Both the position numbers and the translations under genes were made by a program. The notes under the pieces are model-generated. The model ran no database searches and was not told the origin of the DNA. It worked only from the letters and a program-made list of their open reading frames with translations. A DNA stretch of 32,155 bases from a virus. Below are positions 1 to 5,911 of this stretch, piece by piece. The stretch is from positions 1 through 32,155 of IMG/VR virus record IMGVR_UViG_3300035698_005160. One strand, given 5' to 3'. Numbering within the stretch: position 1 is the stretch's first letter; each line of letters opens with the position of its first letter.

Positions 1-28
1 GAACCTGTCAAATCAGATTCAATTACTG

Positions 29-232
29 TTATTTCAGGTCTATTACAACCTCAATCCTGCCTACTGTCTTTGGCTCTTTTCTCGCCCACCGTGAGGCGAT
101 TAGTGCCGTATCGTCAGGGCTTAGTAAACATACCAGGTATCTGCACCCTGTTCCGCGTGGTAGCGCGTCAAGGTTCCTAACATCAAGGTCCCTACTATTC
201 TTGATTATAGAGCCGCCCTTGTGCGTTTTCAT
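29..232 (-). CDS. Hypothetical 67-residue protein, first gene of a leftward unit
   Basis: The ATG at 232 follows a good Shine-Dalgarno AAAGGAAG. The protein is small and basic at its N terminus, with no motif, signal peptide or membrane segment that I recognise. It is the first gene behind the 255-306 promoter and lies beyond the terminator that closes the lysis genes. It therefore probably opens a separate transcription unit that continues out of the window to the left. That promoter resembles the one in front of the plus-strand island, which suggests shared timing of expression (inference). Confidence 0.6.
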   Translation of the reverse strand: MKTHKGGSIIKNSRDLDVRNLDALPRGTGCRYLVCLLSPDDTALIASRWARKEPKTVGRIEVVIDLK

Positions 233-254
233 TGTCAGCTTCCTTTCGAACTAC

Positions 255-306
255 CCCTCACTTACAATTACAGTATAGCGCGACGCGAGTAGAAGGTTAT
301 GACATT
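255..306 (-). promoter_or_regulatory. Leftward promoter, copy 1 of a duplicated 52-bp promoter
   Basis: Read on the minus strand, this block starts AATGTCA, has GCTATACT (a -10 TATACT at 277-272) and ends AAGTGAGGG. It aligns without gaps to plus-strand 13891-13942 with 39 of 52 bases identical, including the whole -10 region and the downstream AAGTGAGGG. No good -35 hexamer is visible at normal spacing. Two conserved copies, each in front of a gene start, make the promoter call likely. Confidence 0.6.
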
Positions 307-354
307 ATCCTTACAAATTTCTGACATTCTCTTGACGAATCACCGTCGCCAACA

Positions 355-410
355 TTCTTTAGTGAATCACTAAACAACTGCGGGCTTGGGCGATTTCGCG
401 AAATAATTTC
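355..410 (-). repeat. Dispersed CCAAG element, copy a
   Basis: This is the most diverged intergenic copy. The minus strand reads ATTTCGCGAAAT, then CGCCCAAGCCCGCAGTTG, then the perfect inverted repeat TTTAGTG-3-CACTAAA at 374-358, then GAAT. The core matches the consensus AATTCACCAAGTCC at 10 of 14 bases. It lies upstream of the 255-306 promoter in the same order as seen at 13806-13942: core, inverted repeat, promoter. Confidence 0.65.
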
Positions 411-433
411 TTACATTTTGCCCTATACCGCAA

Positions 434-469
434 AGCGCCCCACAAGACTGTAAAGTCCCGCGGGGCGCT
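434..469 (-). terminator. Hairpin terminator closing the lysis genes
   Basis: AGCGCCCC pairs with GGGGCGCT (8 bp), and inside the loop GACT pairs with AGTC around GTAA. It follows the stop codon of the leftmost membrane protein gene. There is no strong U tract after it, so its strength is uncertain. Confidence 0.6.
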
Positions 470-496
470 GAAATATCTCAAGCCGTCTACTGTTGT

Positions 497-820
497 CTAG
501 ATTTTACCCCTAGCCTTCTGCGCTCCGTGCTTGAGAGTCGCCGCAGAAAACGCGATAGAAGCGTAAACAAACGACGTACTAAACCAGGCCAAAAAACTGA
601 TAGGCGCTGGGACTGCCGTTGCTAGAACCGCGGCCAGATATACGAACTGTACCAAAACGAACGAAACGATAGCCAACAGCACACGCTTCAGCTCAATGTC
701 AAGTGCGATTAGAATAGGCCACATGGCTTCGATTTTCAGCCAAACGTAGAAAACCGCAACTCCCATTGATCCGTTGCCTAGTAGTGCGGTTAGTGCTTCC
801 TGTAGAGTGATTGCGTTCAT
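497..820 (-). CDS. Small multi-spanning membrane protein, candidate holin
   Basis: A 107-residue protein with about three hydrophobic segments (roughly residues 18-35, 45-68 and 72-93) and a short basic C-terminal tail ending KARGKI. Size, topology and tail fit class I phage holins, which open the inner membrane to release the lytic enzyme. The start has AGGAGAC nearby and lies 11 bases from the preceding phosphoesterase gene. It is the last gene before the 434-469 terminator. The family is not identifiable by eye; the call rests on topology and position. Confidence 0.55.
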   Translation of the reverse strand: MNAITLQEALTALLGNGSMGVAVFYVWLKIEAMWPILIALDIELKRVLLAIVSFVLVQFVYLAAVLATAVPAPISFLAWFSTSFVYASIAFSAATLKHGAQKARGKI

Positions 821-830
821 TTGCTGTCTC

Positions 831-1661
831 CTATGAAAACTTAATAGTCACGTCAATTTTTTTCTTGTCGGGTATGATGGTTAGCTCTACATACCCCATT
901 GCTACCGCCGACATATCCTTGCTCTCTGCGTATTGCATATCGCTGCATAGTGGCGGGATATTTATAGTGTGAATCTTGGTTATTGTAGAACTCACCCGCC
1001 CGATGCGGTGTTTTGCGATTGGCACATACATTCCCTTGTGCGTATGGCCCTGAATCATTACGTCGATTCCGTCTGCTGATTTCGCTAAATCCTCCAATCT
1101 GTTCGCTGTGCTCCCCGGCCGTCTGCCACCGTTGCTCCCGTGCGTTAGGTGCATTCTAGTTGACCATACACTCGATCCCTGTCTTTTGAACTGTAGCGTC
1201 AAGAACCCTCGATGACCTAGCTTGTGTTCGATTTTACTGCCGCGCGGTGCTTTTAGCCTGCCAATAATGCGGTCGTATACGTTATACTCTGAGTGCTTGG
1301 CTAAACTGTCCTCGTGGTTGCCTGAGCATAGCGCAAGCCATTTGTTATTAGTGCCGTGCATTATCTCGAGGAATTTCGTTGTCTCCGCCCACGCTATATC
1401 GCTCAATGACTCCCCTGCGTCCTGGTATAGCCAGCTTGCCAGTTCTCTAGGGTCGAACCTCGGATCTGACATAACGACATACTCGCAGTAGTCGCCCAGT
1501 CCTATCGCGTATGTGTTTTCTTCTGTTCTTAGCCGTTCGGCCAACATGTTTAGCGTTTTCTCGTCGCAATGCTTGTTGCCCAGGTGAGTATCACCGATTA
1601 CTAGTATTTTGAACTCGTCTGCTCTGCTGGCGTACGGTATCGTTCTGGTTATGCACCTCAT
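831..1661 (-). CDS. Calcineurin-like metallophosphoesterase
   Basis: A 276-residue protein with the full metal-binding pattern of the calcineurin-like phosphoesterase superfamily: GDTH at 23-26 (Asp24, His26), GLGD (Asp57), GNHED (Asn115, His116), a His at 174 and GHTH at 205-208. It should be a two-metal phosphoesterase or nuclease; the substrate cannot be read from sequence. I chose the ATG at 1661, which overlaps the TGA of the preceding gene as ATGA, over an upstream in-frame start that runs into that gene. It sits between two small membrane proteins, an odd place for such an enzyme. It may hydrolyse a host nucleotide or wall intermediate late in infection (inference). Confidence 0.85.
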   Translation of the reverse strand: MRCITRTIPYASRADEFKILVIGDTHLGNKHCDEKTLNMLAERLRTEENTYAIGLGDYCEYVVMSDPRFDPRELASWLYQDAGESLSDIAWAETTKFLEIMHGTNNKWLALCSGNHEDSLAKHSEYNVYDRIIGRLKAPRGSKIEHKLGHRGFLTLQFKRQGSSVWSTRMHLTHGSNGGRRPGSTANRLEDLAKSADGIDVMIQGHTHKGMYVPIAKHRIGRVSSTITKIHTINIPPLCSDMQYAESKDMSAVAMGYVELTIIPDKKKIDVTIKFS

Positions 1662-1978
1662 AAGTATCCTAGTATCCCCATGACTACCGCCGTTAATATT
1701 GTGGCTGGGACGCCACCTATAACGGCGCCCACTATGCCCCACTTTGTACCGTTCACTGCTACTGTTGTTATCAGCCCCGCCACCTTTTCTTCTAGTGTTT
1801 TCATGCGTATTACATTATTCGAGGCGCGGGCTATGTCCTCCCGATAGGGGCATAGCGTCCCATGCAAGTTTGCTACCGTTTCAATCGCTGTAATGCGCTG
1901 TAGCACTTCGTCTAGCGCTCTGTCTACTTTTTCATTGTGCGCCATAGCCATTTCTACAAATCTACGCTCTGTATCCAT
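1658..1978 (-). CDS. XhlA/holin-like protein with one C-terminal membrane anchor
   Basis: A 106-residue protein. The first 75 residues are hydrophilic and helical, with coiled-coil character (RRFVEMAMAHNEKVDRALDE, then ITAIETVANL). The last 30 form a Gly/Ala/Val/Ile-rich membrane segment ending GILGYL. This layout resembles XhlA-type hemolysin/holin accessory proteins. The start codon overlaps the stop of the glycoside hydrolase gene (TAATG), so the two are translationally coupled. That pairing of a wall-degrading enzyme with a membrane protein supports a role in lysis. Confidence 0.55.
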   Translation of the reverse strand: MDTERRFVEMAMAHNEKVDRALDEVLQRITAIETVANLHGTLCPYREDIARASNNVIRMKTLEEKVAGLITTVAVNGTKWGIVGAVIGGVPATILTAVVMGILGYL

Positions 1979-3132
1979 TATAGCATATTCTCCAGCTTAT
2001 ACAATAGCTGGATTAGGGATAATCTGATTTTGTTGGCACGTACTGCGTTTCCTTGCTCTCGTTCCCGCTGCTCTTGCTCCATCCACCATCTGCACTTTTG
2101 TGCAATGATCTGCGGGTCTCTCGACATTTCATCTTCTGGTAGTGGTTCCTTGCTGTTCCCTCCGTGCTTGTCTGCCATTCGGCCAACGACTTCCGAGGTA
2201 ACAACAAACGGATACCATTTACTGTCGGGATTAGTAGTGAACGGCGAAAAAGCCACAATCTCGTCAACTGACAAATAATCAGCGTCCTGCCTGTCGATGT
2301 TACGCCAAAACAACTCTTCAGTCATACCGCCTTGGGGCGACAGTAGACCGAAGCACTCGGCCCCAGTATAGGCGTAGCCGCTCCAATCCTTCCAGCCAAT
2401 TTTAACGCGCTGTGTATTCCAGGGCGGTTTATTCCAGTTTATTATTCCGCCGTCGATTCCGCCCTCGGATACCCAAACTCTTAGGGTTCCTCTGGGGATT
2501 CCCACTCTGGCTAACGTTTCAAGCGCCCTGACTACTCTCATTCTGTGCCAGCCAACGTCTCTTAGAACACAGGGCGCAGAATATTCATGCAGCGACCACC
2601 CCCCGCCAGCCTTAGACGCCAGTAGAATACTATTGGCCATGTATACAAGAACCTCAAACTCCGGGGTTCCCGTGGAATTACTGAACACCCAAGGCTTTAA
2701 CCCGTAAGCAATGCAAAGCCGCGCCCACTCATAGAAGAATTCTGAGATTATTTTCCAGTCGTTTATATATTCTACCGGACTATCATTGTGTCCCCGTTCG
2801 CTATTCGGTTCGTTGGGGCCTTCCACGTCCAGTATACCCAGACTAATCAGCTTATCATATCTTGGCTGGAGCATTGCGAAATATAGCCGCGCTCCAGCTG
2901 CGCCTGCCATATAGAACTCTTTTTCCCATTGGTCTCCCCTTTTCCCCTGTGTTTCAATCCACAGTCGGGCGAGGATTCTTTTGCCGTTGAATGGACTTCC
3001 GCCTAGTTGGTCGGCGTCCATTACCTTTACCCACTCCATATTAGATCTGGCTACAATATTGACGCTATCGTTCTTGTCTGCCTTCCATTCTGGTTTTGTC
3101 TGGTAATGTACTGCAAACTTGCTATTGGCCAC
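1978..3132 (-). CDS. Clan GH-A-like glycoside hydrolase, candidate endolysin or virion glycanase
   Basis: A 384-residue protein. GPNEPN at 105-110 supplies the Asn-Glu-Pro signature of the acid/base strand of clan GH-A TIM barrels (Glu108). VWVSEGG at 219-225 gives a matching nucleophile strand (Glu223), and SLHEYSAP at 180-187 looks like another barrel strand. The C-terminal 60 residues are charged and helical. There is no signal peptide. Family knowledge predicts retaining beta-glycan hydrolysis; the polysaccharide is unknown. Because membrane proteins follow directly, it may be the lytic enzyme, but proximity to fibre genes also allows a tail-bound depolymerase. No amidase, lysozyme or peptidase gene is seen elsewhere in the window. 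Confidence 0.6.
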   Translation of the reverse strand: MANSKFAVHYQTKPEWKADKNDSVNIVARSNMEWVKVMDADQLGGSPFNGKRILARLWIETQGKRGDQWEKEFYMAGAAGARLYFAMLQPRYDKLISLGILDVEGPNEPNSERGHNDSPVEYINDWKIISEFFYEWARLCIAYGLKPWVFSNSTGTPEFEVLVYMANSILLASKAGGGWSLHEYSAPCVLRDVGWHRMRVVRALETLARVGIPRGTLRVWVSEGGIDGGIINWNKPPWNTQRVKIGWKDWSGYAYTGAECFGLLSPQGGMTEELFWRNIDRQDADYLSVDEIVAFSPFTTNPDSKWYPFVVTSEVVGRMADKHGGNSKEPLPEDEMSRDPQIIAQKCRWWMEQEQREREQGNAVRANKIRLSLIQLLYKLENML

Positions 3133-3146
3133 TATTCACCCCTTGT

Positions 3147-3473
3147 CTATGCTATCTCCTGGTAAATTTCTAGTTTACTATATCCAGATGTCGGCACTGT
3201 CTGTATATTGCCGTCCGCATCGGTTATTTCCCACTCGAATAGATATTTTCCCGCTGTATTGGTCTCCCCTGCGGCCCAGTCGTATCTAACCGTTCCTGAT
3301 GCCGCGGTTACGATTTCGGCCTCCTGACTATCGACCTTTATCTTCCGTTTGCGGCCCCGATTGTCTGGCCACATAGAAAACAATACAGTACACCCAACGA
3401 GTGATATAGCATCGCCGTCCCCGGCCCATTGCGCGCGCCTATGAGTGCCAGCGTGACCAACGACGACCCGCAC
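3147..3473 (-). CDS. Ig-like baseplate/fibre accessory domain protein (BppU N-terminal-like)
   Basis: A 108-residue protein from a GTG start. It contains a beta-sandwich pattern common in small phage tail proteins: VVVGHAGT, then AISLVGCTVLFSMW, then TVRYDW, then GKYLFEWEITDADG, ending with short strands. This resembles the DUF2479/BppU N-terminal domain that caps or joins baseplate parts. It overlaps the end of the upstream gene by 136 bases in another frame. The start is set by the domain beginning, because the family usually opens with a short strand followed by a VGDxGT-like turn. Confidence 0.5.
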   Translation of the reverse strand: MRVVVGHAGTHRRAQWAGDGDAISLVGCTVLFSMWPDNRGRKRKIKVDSQEAEIVTAASGTVRYDWAAGETNTAGKYLFEWEITDADGNIQTVPTSGYSKLEIYQEIA

Positions 3474-3706
3474 CCAAGCCTAATGACAGGAGACCGCCCC
3501 GCAATATACGGGTTAATCGCAAACGACAGTAATTCATCTGAGCCCAGTGGTAAGCCATCGTCTCCTGTGCTCCCAAGTTTATTGGTAATGCGTCTATAGT
3601 TTCCGCCGCCCGCGCTATACGCAATTGGCTTTATGTTCACTGTGTCTCTGTACCTTCCATCGCCTAGTGACTCGCGCTCCGTTGTTGGCGTTATTATTTC
3701 GCTCAT
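3338..3706 (-). CDS. Hypothetical tail-region protein
   Basis: A 122-residue protein whose start overlaps the preceding stop as ATGA. The segment RYRDTVNIKPIAY and the block INPYIAGRSPVIRLGCG have the beta-rich look of phage fibre or baseplate proteins. The last 45 residues (136 nt) overlap the next gene in another frame and have an unusual composition rich in Cys, Leu and Gly. They may be a tail tolerated by the overlap, or a sign of a frameshift. I cannot assign a function. Confidence 0.5.
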   Translation of the reverse strand: MSEIITPTTERESLGDGRYRDTVNIKPIAYSAGGGNYRRITNKLGSTGDDGLPLGSDELLSFAINPYIAGRSPVIRLGCGSSLVTLALIGARNGPGTAMLYHSLGVLYCFLCGQTIGAANGR

Positions 3707-4704
3707 TTCCCTAATCCTTTATAGTTCCATTCTGCCGTTATGTGCAGTATTATATCCATGTCTGCCGCGTCTCGTTCTATCTGTTCTATTCTGCTTGCTA
3801 GGTCCGGCGTCACTGATACGGTCGCCGATGGTTCACGCGTTGGGTATGGTGTATATGTCGGCTGCGTAGTATATTCCGGCCGTGGTGTGTTTATCGGCCG
3901 CCTAGTGTATGTCGGATACGGTGTATATGTTGGGTATCTCGTTTGCGTCGATTCTCTGGTCGCTATTACTGTTATCACTGGTGTGCTTGGCGGGTTTGCG
4001 CCCGTCTCTGTTAGATACCACACTACATAACCATTTGCCTCAAATGTATTCGGTTCTGCTCCCGACCGCGGCCAACTGTCGCCGTCCATGCTTATTGGCA
4101 GTACCGTACCGCCGCCCCCGCTCCTGTAGGTCCAAAGGAACCTATCTGGCTTGTGTTCTACTGGCGACGCCATTATTATCGCGTATGGCTCATCTTCATT
4201 CGGTATATGCGTTCGCCTTGGCGTTGGGCTTGGCCCATACGTCTCCGTTACTGTTGGCGTCGGTGCAACGGTGCTGGTTACTGTTGGCTCCGGGGCTCCG
4301 ATTTCGCCTACTAGGTCAACATAGACGTATTCGGTATTCTCCGGCCATGCAAGGTATGCCTCTGTTCCTTGTATCCAAGCACTGCCGTTCTTGTTTGTTA
4401 CCTTTATTACGCTGCCCCTTGTAAACCATACCTGTGTAGCGCGCTGGTCTAAGCCTACGCACCATAACGTTGTTCCGCTGCTGCCCGTGCTTTTTGTCGC
4501 TCCTCCACGGCGTGCTATATAAACGTCCTGCATTTTGGCGCCACCTGCATTATATGCCGTTACTATGATGCACGTTTGCGTTACGTCGCCCTTCAAACCA
4601 ACCGTACTCGGCCGTTCAAAAGGCGGTATGCCGTCCGGAGACTGTGCAGAAACGGGGAAAACCAGAACCAACATACATAGGAAGCAAAGGAAAAACGTTT
4701 GCAT
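3703..4704 (-). CDS. Secreted protein with Pro/Tyr/Thr repeat linker
   Basis: A 333-residue protein with a Sec signal peptide: MQTFFLCFLCMLVLVFPVSA, with likely cleavage after VSA. A beta-rich domain (about 25-130) follows, then a short Thr/Pro linker, a second globular part (about 170-240), and a repeat region with YPTYTPYPTYT and PTYTPYPT. A helical end follows (ASRIEQIERDAADMD). Export means it acts outside the cytoplasm in the infected cell, perhaps on the envelope, rather than as an ordinary virion part. Linkers of this type are frequent in secreted Chloroflexota proteins, so it is the best host clue here. Start and stop codons overlap those of both neighbours. Confidence 0.65.
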   Translation of the reverse strand: MQTFFLCFLCMLVLVFPVSAQSPDGIPPFERPSTVGLKGDVTQTCIIVTAYNAGGAKMQDVYIARRGGATKSTGSSGTTLWCVGLDQRATQVWFTRGSVIKVTNKNGSAWIQGTEAYLAWPENTEYVYVDLVGEIGAPEPTVTSTVAPTPTVTETYGPSPTPRRTHIPNEDEPYAIIMASPVEHKPDRFLWTYRSGGGGTVLPISMDGDSWPRSGAEPNTFEANGYVVWYLTETGANPPSTPVITVIATRESTQTRYPTYTPYPTYTRRPINTPRPEYTTQPTYTPYPTREPSATVSVTPDLASRIEQIERDAADMDIILHITAEWNYKGLGK

Positions 4705-5180
4705 TACCTGTTGCTCCTTCTCGGTAAAACATAGCCGGCGCTAATAAACGGTAGATATGAACCATAGTATTCAATAACGGGGTCTGGCTGAGGCGCATCG
4801 GAGTCAGCTAACCATATCCAAACGCTAACCAGCCGCATCCCCTTCGTCCATTGCGTTCTAACAGAATTCCCTTCTATGTACGCCTTACAAAGTCTATCGC
4901 CGGTTATGCAATACGCATCAAGTATAATGCCGTCTACTGTGAACCTCGCCCCATGAGTGCCGTCGCTTACTACCCAGTACGCTTGGCCTAGCTCGGTTGT
5001 TGGCCATGCGCTTGTATTGTATGTTACCTCTGCGTTGCTTATCCTAACCGTACTATTTGCTATTGCAGTGCCGTCTTTTGCGTATAAACGACCAAGTATA
5101 AGTGTCCCGCGGCCAGCGTCCGCATGTGCAGTTGAAGCGAATAACAGCAATAGACATACAAAAACTAGTAGGCGCCTCAC
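4704..5180 (-). CDS. Small secreted protein, beta-rich
   Basis: A 158-residue protein with a clear signal peptide (MRRLLVFVCLLLLFASTAHA, with likely cleavage after AHA). The mature part begins with strands like those of carboxypeptidase-regulatory-like beta-sandwich domains (GTLILGRLYAKDGTAIANST). It ends in an aromatic-rich stretch (IEYYGSYLPFI). It contains two Cys residues (CITGDRLC) that could form a disulfide after export. Its stop and the start of the next secreted protein overlap as TAATG, so the two exported proteins are made together and may form a pair. Confidence 0.6.
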   Translation of the reverse strand: MRRLLVFVCLLLLFASTAHADAGRGTLILGRLYAKDGTAIANSTVRISNAEVTYNTSAWPTTELGQAYWVVSDGTHGARFTVDGIILDAYCITGDRLCKAYIEGNSVRTQWTKGMRLVSVWIWLADSDAPQPDPVIEYYGSYLPFISAGYVLPRRSNR

Positions 5181-5452
5181 TCCGCAGTAGCCAACGGCAA
5201 ACTGTTTGGCCCCTCGTAAGCGACGACCCCATTATTTAGCTCCGTTATGAATCCTAGCACTGTCGCCTGCATTTCTATGAATCGCCCCACTGTGATTACC
5301 TGTGCAACCTCGGCCTGTGCTTCCGTCGATAGCATTAGGTATTTACTTGCGGCCATGTCGCACGCATCATTAACATTTATCAGGTTCGACAGTATAGGCC
5401 GCACCACATTCGCCACTTGCACTTTTTGTCTCGCGCCCGGAGTAAATGCCAT
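5177..5452 (-). CDS. Hypothetical 91-residue protein
   Basis: A mostly helical, mildly acidic protein without signal peptide or membrane segment. It starts at the TAATG overlap with the upstream gene and ends in an ATGA overlap with the secreted-protein gene. It is therefore part of one tightly coupled unit downstream of the fibre gene. No family recognised. Confidence 0.6.
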   Translation of the reverse strand: MAFTPGARQKVQVANVVRPILSNLINVNDACDMAASKYLMLSTEAQAEVAQVITVGRFIEMQATVLGFITELNNGVVAYEGPNSLPLATAE

Positions 5453-5841
5453 TACTCTGTATCCTCCTCGATAAAAAAATCACCAAGCGCCCAAACGACA
5501 TCGCCAGTAATAGGCTCGTCACCGAGGGCCTTAACAGTAATAGACCAGTCTATATCGTGCTCAAACGCAAGCAACTCGTCTAGATCGGCTCTATATGCAG
5601 CCTCATCCTCTGGACTCGCAAATACCGCAAGCCCATCTACAGAAACGACCTCACCGCTCTCTTCTAGTGTCGCGTGCCGTTTTAACAACTCTATTCGCAT
5701 ATCCTCTGTGTCGTCAATTACTGTTTTTACTTGTCTCGCCCCGTAGCGTAGCCCGACTGCCGTGCCTACGCTTACCCTCCGCTTCATTATGATTTTTAGA
5801 GCCTCGAATAGGTTGGCTGCGTCTTTCCCCTGTAGCTTCAT
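5452..5841 (-). CDS. DUF1617-like phage protein
   Basis: A 129-residue protein starting MKLQGKDAANLFEALKIIMK. The layout is a helical start, a long charged helix, a middle segment with GEVVSVDG, then an acidic helix and an ending of the type DVVWALGDFFIEE. This resembles DUF1617 proteins found among tail and fibre genes of siphoviruses (weak recognition by eye). I prefer the ATG at 5841 because GGGAGA precedes it at good spacing, while the ATG at 5853 has no ribosome site. It is the first gene behind the 5875-5902 promoter. Confidence 0.5.
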   Translation of the reverse strand: MKLQGKDAANLFEALKIIMKRRVSVGTAVGLRYGARQVKTVIDDTEDMRIELLKRHATLEESGEVVSVDGLAVFASPEDEAAYRADLDELLAFEHDIDWSITVKALGDEPITGDVVWALGDFFIEEDTE

Positions 5842-5874
5842 GCTGTCTCCCATCTATACTATAGTATTACTATC

Positions 5875-5902
5875 AGTATACACCACTCTATGTATATTGC
5901 AA
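5875..5902 (-). promoter_or_regulatory. Sigma70-like promoter inside the late region
   Basis: On the minus strand TTGCAA (5902-5897), 16 bp, then TATACT (5880-5875). It lies in the 70-base gap between the fibre gene stop and the next start. It could give extra expression of the accessory and lysis genes. Confidence 0.5.
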
Positions 5903-5911
5903 GTGTTTACG

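Noticed and set aside
1661-1742. N-terminal extension of the metallophosphoesterase
   Set aside because: The extra 27 residues overlap the preceding gene and have no family match; the ATGA overlap start at 1661 is better.
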